This document shows, in pieces, positions 59,458 through 64,000 of a stretch of 64,000 nt of DNA (its first letter is position 1; each line of letters starts with the position of its first letter). A program made the translations under genes and the position numbers. A model generated the notes under the pieces. It was not told the origin of the DNA, searched no databases, and was given only the letters and a program-made list of their open reading frames with translations. Source of the DNA: Trichomonas vaginalis G3 (taxonomy: Eukaryota; Parabasalia; Trichomonadida; Trichomonadidae); the NCBI RefSeq assembly GCF_026262505.1, contig NC_067206.1, positions 11,241,507-11,305,506 on the forward strand. The letters are read 5' to 3'.

Positions 59458-60887
59458 GCAATTCTATACCATGCGTAAACTGTCATGTAAGGTGGCATGT
59501 ATTCTTTACTTTGTCCCGTTGTTTGCGTATATCCTGAAACGCGATGTGTATGGTTTCCATCTCCCTGAGTGTCACTCCAGTAACAATTTATAGCAAACTG
59601 AACGTCGTCTTTAACATCATATCCTTTACCTTTTTTCAAGGCGTGCCAATCCCAAAATTTATGCTTATGCCAACCTGCTTGAGATGTACTTAAATCTATG
59701 TAGTGACTATGTGCAGGTAGATTTTCACCTGAAATCGTTTTACTTCCACCTGTTTCCTTTGAAGAGTTTGCACAATACAAAAACCTGTCGACTATTTGAG
59801 TCCAAGTTCCAAAACCCAGAACTGTTTCTGGTCTGGTAGAGTTCATTGACGTATAAATAGAGCCTATAGGATATAATGTTTGAAGTATTTCTGTCTTTAA
59901 TGTTTGAAGTATTTCTGTCTTTAATGTTTGAAGCTCTGTTTTGTCTGCTTTCTTGTCATATAAATCTTGAGCAGTGAATTTAATATTATGTTCATCCTTC
60001 ATGACATAAACATCTTTACATCTAATGTTTCTCATCGTCGTTATGTTGTCATCCGATGTTAAACCTTGTGGAAAGTTAGGAGGTTTCCAATATAATACAT
60101 CCCCATCAGGTTCTTCAACCGTTCCTTCAATATTTTCTATACCAACAGTTGCGAAGAAATCGTGTGTATGAGTCTTATCTGCTTTCTTCTCTAACTCATC
60201 GTTAACATAAGTTTTATCCGCTTTAAGGTCTAAACATCCTGAAACCCATCCTGTATCGGCTTTAGTTTTTAAAATCTTTGTTGTCCGTTCATGGTACCAT
60301 TCAGCCCTTTCTATAATTTCTTTATCTTTTTCATCCACATATTCCTTATCTGCTTTCTTCACTAACACACTAGCCATAAGTCCCTTATCTACCTTATTTT
60401 CAAGGCTAACGTTTAAGTCTGTTATTTCAGATATAGAATGTATATGAGTCTTTTTAGAATATTCTTTGTCAGCTCTTGTCACTTCACTTGACATTTTATT
60501 GTCAACATATGTTTTGTCTGCTAGTTCAGGATGAGTATGTTCTTTCGTTGCATATGTTGCATCTGCTCTGTCATGTTCTTCTTGAACTTTTTCAATGACA
60601 TATTCTTTGTCAGCTTTGTTGTCAACATCTGCTTTCAAAAGAAGTTCATTTATAGGTTTCTCGTTTAAAGTTCCTTTTGTTGGATTTATACAGACAGTAT
60701 GGTTCTTATTGTCTTGAAACAGAAACTCATCTGTCATTGGGTTTAATGTCAGTTTTAAGTTTCCTTCTTTCAATGACTCAGATATCTTAGAATAGTTTGA
60801 AAAGTTTGTTGTGTTCTTATTTAGAGCTTGCATAATGAGTTGTCGGTTGTGTTGTATTTCTCTCATAGACGCTGTTTCATTCGACAT
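59454..60887 (-). CDS. fiber-like protein with phage tail-collar C-terminal domain (B copy)
   Basis: 477 codons, intact. The N-terminal ~95 and C-terminal ~140 residues match A closely. The shaft between differs: one HIHSISEITDL unit and a segment YVIEKVQEEHDRADATYATK in place of the A duplication. A small 24-bp-class duplication near 59880-59930 (LKTEILQT twice) is only in B. The pattern fits a modular, fast-changing receptor-binding spike. Confidence 0.85.
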   Translation of the reverse strand: MSNETASMREIQHNRQLIMQALNKNTTNFSNYSKISESLKEGNLKLTLNPMTDEFLFQDNKNHTVCINPTKGTLNEKPINELLLKADVDNKADKEYVIEKVQEEHDRADATYATKEHTHPELADKTYVDNKMSSEVTRADKEYSKKTHIHSISEITDLNVSLENKVDKGLMASVLVKKADKEYVDEKDKEIIERAEWYHERTTKILKTKADTGWVSGCLDLKADKTYVNDELEKKADKTHTHDFFATVGIENIEGTVEEPDGDVLYWKPPNFPQGLTSDDNITTMRNIRCKDVYVMKDEHNIKFTAQDLYDKKADKTELQTLKTEILQTLKTEILQTLYPIGSIYTSMNSTRPETVLGFGTWTQIVDRFLYCANSSKETGGSKTISGENLPAHSHYIDLSTSQAGWHKHKFWDWHALKKGKGYDVKDDVQFAINCYWSDTQGDGNHTHRVSGYTQTTGQSKEYMPPYMTVYAWYRIA

Positions 60888-60905
60888 TTTTATTCTAGAT
60901 AAAAT
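60888..60905. promoter_or_regulatory. 18-bp divergent promoter (B)
   Basis: TTTTATTCTAGATAAAAT region between fiber and 282-aa gene starts. It is the mirror arrangement of 16622-16639, with TTTTTA on one strand and TTTTA on the other. Confidence 0.5.
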
Positions 60906-61754
60906 ATGCTTCCAATAGAAAAAGAAAATTCTAGAGTTGCTACAACTAAACCATTAGATGAACTTTTTACTAATGTCGGTCAAAAGTTTGAGACAGAGAC
61001 CGTAAAGCATGAAGGCTATCGTTTTGACTACCCATTAAGATGGCTAAGAGACCCATCTGTCACAAAAGCTATTGGCTTTCGAAGAATAAAATTTGTGTCT
61101 GTAGAAGATAAAAGTTTTCCATTTATTGTAAGGTTTCATATAGATTATACATCTGAAGGGCAACGAAAAATGTGGGAAGAAATTGAGCTAATACAAGTTG
61201 ACCTCTCATCTTCTCTACAGGCTGCATTAAAAAATATAGAAGATAAAATAAATTCATGTTATGCAAAATATGCTGATGAATATGCGAATACCAATAGCAC
61301 ACTTTATGTGAGAATTGTATATGACAAACAAAATTCACAAGTGTCATTTCAAATCTACGAAGACAATCCAAATAAAGACGAACAAATATATACAGAATTC
61401 ACTGCAATGTCATGGTATTATTTGCAAAGAATGTTAAATCAGAAAGTCGAACTTCCTTTAGCAAATATTTACAGTCGATATGCAAGAGATGAACCATATT
61501 TATTTAAAGATGTTTTCGACCAAGATGCTATTATTGTTCATGCTTCATTTTCTGGCGCCCAAAACTCTTTCTTATGCTTGGCAAATGACTTTTACGAAAA
61601 ACCTACAAAGTTATACGAACCACCAAGTGGAAGTATTTCAGACTTTCAAGTATGGTTTACTACAGATGGAAGAAAAAGAATAATTCCATTATACCATGCG
61701 TTTTACTTAGAACTTAGTTTCATATACAACTACTATCGAACGGTAAAAATATAA
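60906..61754 (+). CDS. 282-aa conserved Maverick protein (B copy)
   Basis: Intact and close to 15773-16621 (e.g. MLPIEK for MLSIEK). Ends SFIYNYYRTVKI. It converges with the 80-aa gene, 4 bp between the stops. Confidence 0.8.
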   Translation: MLPIEKENSRVATTKPLDELFTNVGQKFETETVKHEGYRFDYPLRWLRDPSVTKAIGFRRIKFVSVEDKSFPFIVRFHIDYTSEGQRKMWEEIELIQVDLSSSLQAALKNIEDKINSCYAKYADEYANTNSTLYVRIVYDKQNSQVSFQIYEDNPNKDEQIYTEFTAMSWYYLQRMLNQKVELPLANIYSRYARDEPYLFKDVFDQDAIIVHASFSGAQNSFLCLANDFYEKPTKLYEPPSGSISDFQVWFTTDGRKRIIPLYHAFYLELSFIYNYYRTVKI

Positions 61755-61758
61755 TTTT

Positions 61759-62001
61759 TTAATACGGTTGAGGTGTTGGATTTGGTTGCCAACTAGACTG
61801 TGGTGCAGGTTCAGGCTGTTGTATAACAGGAGCTTGTTCTTCTGGTTCAGGGTCTTTAGGTATAATACCAACAAACTGACCTACTCTTTTACCAATATTT
61901 TTGACTCCGTTCCAAATTCCTTTTCCTACGGTTTTTATTCCATTCCATATACCTCTTCCAACTCTTCTGAAGAAGTTTCCAATACTACTGAAGAAACCCA
62001 T
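61759..62001 (-). CDS. 80-aa amphipathic MG-start protein
   Basis: Intact. MGFFSSIGNFF fits the N-myristoylation pattern (Gly2, Ser6). Residues ~14-44 repeat an 11-residue amphipathic unit (GRGIWNGIKTV, GKGIWNGVKNI, GKRVGQF). The rest is acidic and proline-rich (PKDPEPEEQAPVIQQPEPAP). The design is that of membrane-lytic minor capsid peptides such as adenovirus VI or myristoylated capsid proteins. This is analogy, not proven homology. Confidence 0.75.
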   Translation of the reverse strand: MGFFSSIGNFFRRVGRGIWNGIKTVGKGIWNGVKNIGKRVGQFVGIIPKDPEPEEQAPVIQQPEPAPQSSWQPNPTPQPY

Positions 62002-62019
62002 TTTACTATATGTAAAAAT

Positions 62020-62382
62020 CTAATGTCCGCCTAGTCTCTTACGTTTCCTTCTGAGTTCCATTGCATTCTTTAACTGGAGCTCATACATTCTGTTTCTCCT
62101 CTGGTAGAAAACATATTCTGGGTCAACTCCTGTGTTCGCGTCATCTGCATAAAGTTGTTTATATCCCACTTCAGGGTTTGTATAAAACTCTTTCCATCTC
62201 ATATTTGCATACCATGGTGGCAAACCTAACGCAGCGTCATTTGACATGGCAGTTTGCATTTGTACATCTGTTGGCACTTGACCATAGTTTGCCAGTGCAG
62301 TTTGTATTCTAACTTCATTTGGAATATTCTCTGGGTTTGGTTGTCCAGGTTGCTGTGCATTCGCTAAGTTCTGTGCGTCCAT
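62020..62382 (-). CDS. 120-aa Maverick protein of unknown function
   Basis: Intact. N-terminal part QNLANAQQPGQPNPENIPNE, middle ALGLPPWYANMRWKEFYTNP, and a basic helical C-terminus NAMELRRKRKRLGGH that could bind DNA or act in nuclear targeting. Leader TTTTTATCTAATATTAA. It belongs to the run of small genes next to the methyltransferase. Confidence 0.75.
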   Translation of the reverse strand: MDAQNLANAQQPGQPNPENIPNEVRIQTALANYGQVPTDVQMQTAMSNDAALGLPPWYANMRWKEFYTNPEVGYKQLYADDANTGVDPEYVFYQRRNRMYELQLKNAMELRRKRKRLGGH

Positions 62383-62405
62383 TTAATATTAGATAAAAAT
62401 ATCTC

Positions 62406-62537
62406 TTACGAGTACATATACTGAACATTTGCAGGCATTGGTTCATCTTCATATTCTCTGTACTTTTCTGCCACGTCAAATAAATAAATGACACAATGGA
62501 AAAAACCTAAAACAAGTAGTCCTATTTCAAACCACAT
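62406..62537 (-). CDS. 43-aa single-pass membrane protein (B copy)
   Basis: Same sequence as 14996-15127. The first 16 bases overlap the methyltransferase stop region (62522-62537). One hydrophobic segment and an acidic tail. Confidence 0.6.
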   Translation of the reverse strand: MWFEIGLLVLGFFHCVIYLFDVAEKYREYEDEPMPANVQYMYS

Positions 62538-63340
62538 TTACTTACTAATAAAATTTCTTTGTTATGACACTTTCTCCGGTTTATAGGACCTCTCTCATAT
62601 TCTATCTTGTCATATCTAAACTCATAGTCATGTATGTCCTCTAACCATCTCATAACGGTTTCCAAACCACTTTTATCGGATGTAAAGTAAAAGCATGGAT
62701 GGTTATGTAAAACGTCTAAAGTTTCTAAAGAGTCTCTCAAAGTCCAGTCTACTTGGTATTGAAAATCCCATGTGTTATAGAACGGTGGGTCCACTATAAA
62801 GAAAACATTTTCCTTGTCTTTATATTTTTCATACAACTCTGTCCAATGACATCTCACAAACTCTATACCCTCAATATATTTTTCTATGTCCTCTTTGAAA
62901 ACATTTGTATAGTTAAGATATAAAACTTTTGACATAAGTGTTTCAATGTCATGAACTCTTATAGAACCACTATATAATAGTCTAGCAGATATACTATCCC
63001 AGTCTATATATTCTGCTTTTTTCAAAACCTCTCTCACAATATTTTTGTTATCTAATGGTATACGTTCCATCTTACCTATAGGTATCTTTTCTTTTAACTC
63101 TTTCAATATATTGTTTGTGTCTGGTATATGTTTGAGACGGTCCATATAGTTGTCGAAGTCATTGCATATAATCTTTGAGTCTGGAAATATTATATGGCAC
63201 AAATGGGATATATAGAAACTTCCACCGAACAAATCTACAAATGTTAGACCATTCGGTAGTTTCTTAAGTTCTCTCAATAGAATATCTTTACATCTACTCT
63301 TATTTCCAAAGAACGGTAACGGTGGTTTTGTAAAATTCAT
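62522..63340 (-). CDS. Dam-like DNA N6-adenine methyltransferase
   Basis: Intact, 272 codons. Motif order of the D12/Dam class: PFFGNKSR near residue 9-16 and FVDLFGGSFY near 34-43 (AdoMet binding), ICNDFDN near 58, and the catalytic DPPF near 179-182 followed by YNTWDFQYQ. The C-terminus is NKEILLVSKCGLK. N6-methyladenine is reported in Trichomonas DNA and Maverick-borne methyltransferases of this type are known there. Whether it acts on GATC is not shown. It lies next to the right TIR with the leader TTTTTATTATTATATATAA. Confidence 0.9.
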   Translation of the reverse strand: MNFTKPPLPFFGNKSRCKDILLRELKKLPNGLTFVDLFGGSFYISHLCHIIFPDSKIICNDFDNYMDRLKHIPDTNNILKELKEKIPIGKMERIPLDNKNIVREVLKKAEYIDWDSISARLLYSGSIRVHDIETLMSKVLYLNYTNVFKEDIEKYIEGIEFVRCHWTELYEKYKDKENVFFIVDPPFYNTWDFQYQVDWTLRDSLETLDVLHNHPCFYFTSDKSGLETVMRWLEDIHDYEFRYDKIEYERGPINRRKCHNKEILLVSKCGLK

Positions 63341-63387
63341 TTATATATAATAATAAAAATGTTTTTTCCTGAAAAGTGACAGAAAAG

Positions 63388-63527
63388 TGACAAAACATGA
63401 AAACATATATAATTTGTGAAAAGCTCCTGGAAGACCCGTATATAAGAACTTCATTTATACTAATCATCTTCAGGGCTAGAAGGCACGAAGTGCCTGGAAG
63501 CCCCATTACCTTTTTTTTTTTTTTTTT
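63388..63527 (-). repeat. right terminal inverted repeat of B
   Basis: Complement of 39052-39198 with few mismatches. Hairpin GGCAC-gaa-GTGCC at 63482-63494. It ends in a 17-base T-run directly followed by the AAATT duplication. Confidence 0.92.
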
Positions 63528-63628
63528 AAATTCCGTTGTAAATGAGGAAAAATTCAAAATGGAAACCTTTCCAAAAGAATATCCATTCAAATTTTTAATA
63601 AATTCTTGATACTCTCGAAAAAGGAAGA
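63528..63628. other. host DNA to the right of B
   Basis: Begins with the AAATT duplication (63528-63532), then AT-rich sequence up to the stop codon of the host gene. B therefore lies about 100 bp beyond that gene's 3' end. Confidence 0.8.
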
Positions 63629-64000
63629 TTATAATGGTGGGAAGTCACTTTCATCAAATTTGATAATTTTGAGAGGTTCTTTCTTGGGCTTCTTCTTTGA
63701 TGGGGTAGAAATTTTCGGATGAGAGAAAATCATACTCTGAGAGTGTGCGAGGTAATATTGATGCGGAGTCTTCTTTGTGAGCACCATTGCTTTCGCGTTA
63801 TATCCTTTAATCATGCAATAATTTAAAGTTCTCCAAAAGACAATCAATGTTGCTGAATCTTGAAAGATGATTTGAAGTCCATTCTTATGCCTTTTAATAG
63901 TGTAGTTTTTTTCATTACCAAAAATAAAATTCGTGTATTGATTAATTTCTTTCTGGTAAACCCCATTTTGGAGATCATAGAGGATTAAAGATTTTGTATC
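63629..64000 (-). CDS. host gene, C-terminal 123 codons (5' end outside the window)
   Basis: The frame is open from the window edge (DTKSLILYDLQNGVYQKEIN) to a TAA at 63629, with no stop on the way. The middle (RHKNGLQIIFQDSATLIVFW) alternates strand and helix and could be an RRM-like fold, but this is weak. The end is basic then acidic (KKKPKKEPLKIIKFDESDFPPL region). It shows no relation to the Maverick genes. Product unknown. Confidence 0.65.
   Translation of the reverse strand, partial: DTKSLILYDLQNGVYQKEINQYTNFIFGNEKNYTIKRHKNGLQIIFQDSATLIVFWRTLNYCMIKGYNAKAMVLTKKTPHQYYLAHSQSMIFSHPKISTPSKKKPKKEPLKIIKFDESDFPPL

Larger units (their letters stand above)
39052..63527. mobile_element. complete Maverick/Polinton element B (24.5 kb)
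   Basis: TIRs of 147 bp (39052-39198) and 140 bp (63388-63527) with direct AAATT at 39047-39051 and 63528-63532. It is opposite in orientation to A. Intact genes include integrase, PolB, ATPase, MCP, methyltransferase, fiber and KilA-N; six others have small indels. The TIRs begin with an A-run (24 and 17) before GGTA(G/A)TGGGG. Confidence 0.94.

Noticed and set aside
39052-63527. LTR retrotransposon because of the rve integrase
   Set aside because: The ends are inverted, not direct, repeats; there is no reverse transcriptase, and PolB, MCP and packaging ATPase define a Maverick.

Overview
The window is nuclear DNA of a single-celled eukaryote, most probably a trichomonad parabasalid (Trichomonas or a close relative). 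The reasons are the intron-free, AT-rich genes with very short leaders, the host-type TCA-start initiator before one gene, and above all the dense Maverick/Polinton elements of the kind known to fill Trichomonas genomes. The species is inferred, not proven.

Layout: 1-3428 is a noisy 52-bp satellite, ended by a 100-N scaffold gap. 3529-12432 is the right part of one Maverick (called Z here), cut off by the gap. 12433-12722 is host DNA. 12723-38728 is a complete 26.0-kb Maverick (A) with terminal inverted repeats (TIRs) and the 5-bp target duplication GGATG. 38729-39051 is host DNA. 39052-63527 is a complete 24.5-kb Maverick (B) in the opposite orientation, with target duplication AAATT. 63528-64000 is host DNA holding the 3' end of a host gene. 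Three Mavericks have therefore landed in about 1 kb of original host sequence.

A and B are collinear. One half holds DNA-handling and entry-type genes: a Dam-like N6-adenine methyltransferase, a small membrane ORF, two short MG-start amphipathic proteins, a fiber with a phage tail-collar tip, a retroviral-type integrase, protein-primed PolB, and two paralogous 282/286-aa proteins. The middle holds KilA-N and T5orf172 proteins. The other half is a morphogenesis and replication block: FtsK/A32-type packaging ATPase, SF3 helicase, a putative minor capsid protein, the probable double-jelly-roll major capsid protein (MCP) and a 1.1-kb-residue-class coiled-coil/PQ-rich protein of about 1149 residues. 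The set is that of a virus able to integrate, copy its DNA with its own polymerase and build a capsid. I see no adenain-type protease. Several genes carry single-base indels that differ between copies, so either the consensus is imperfect or the elements are newly decaying. PolB is intact in both A and B; integrase, MCP and ATPase are intact in B.

The most unusual content is non-coding. At least five families of palindromes or hairpins occur, and in several the stem changes between copies while pairing is kept and the flanks stay constant: (1) a hairpin inside each element terminus; (2) 128-bp repeats centred on GATC palindromes; (3) ~53-bp hairpin cassettes beside, and once inside, the KilA-N gene; (4) a 22-bp palindrome array inside a putative gene; (5) a 1.2-kb inserted element made of four ~250-bp units, each a row of four long hairpins, interrupting the methyltransferase of A. 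A also carries a private 429-aa gene with a host-like promoter, lodged inside its right TIR.
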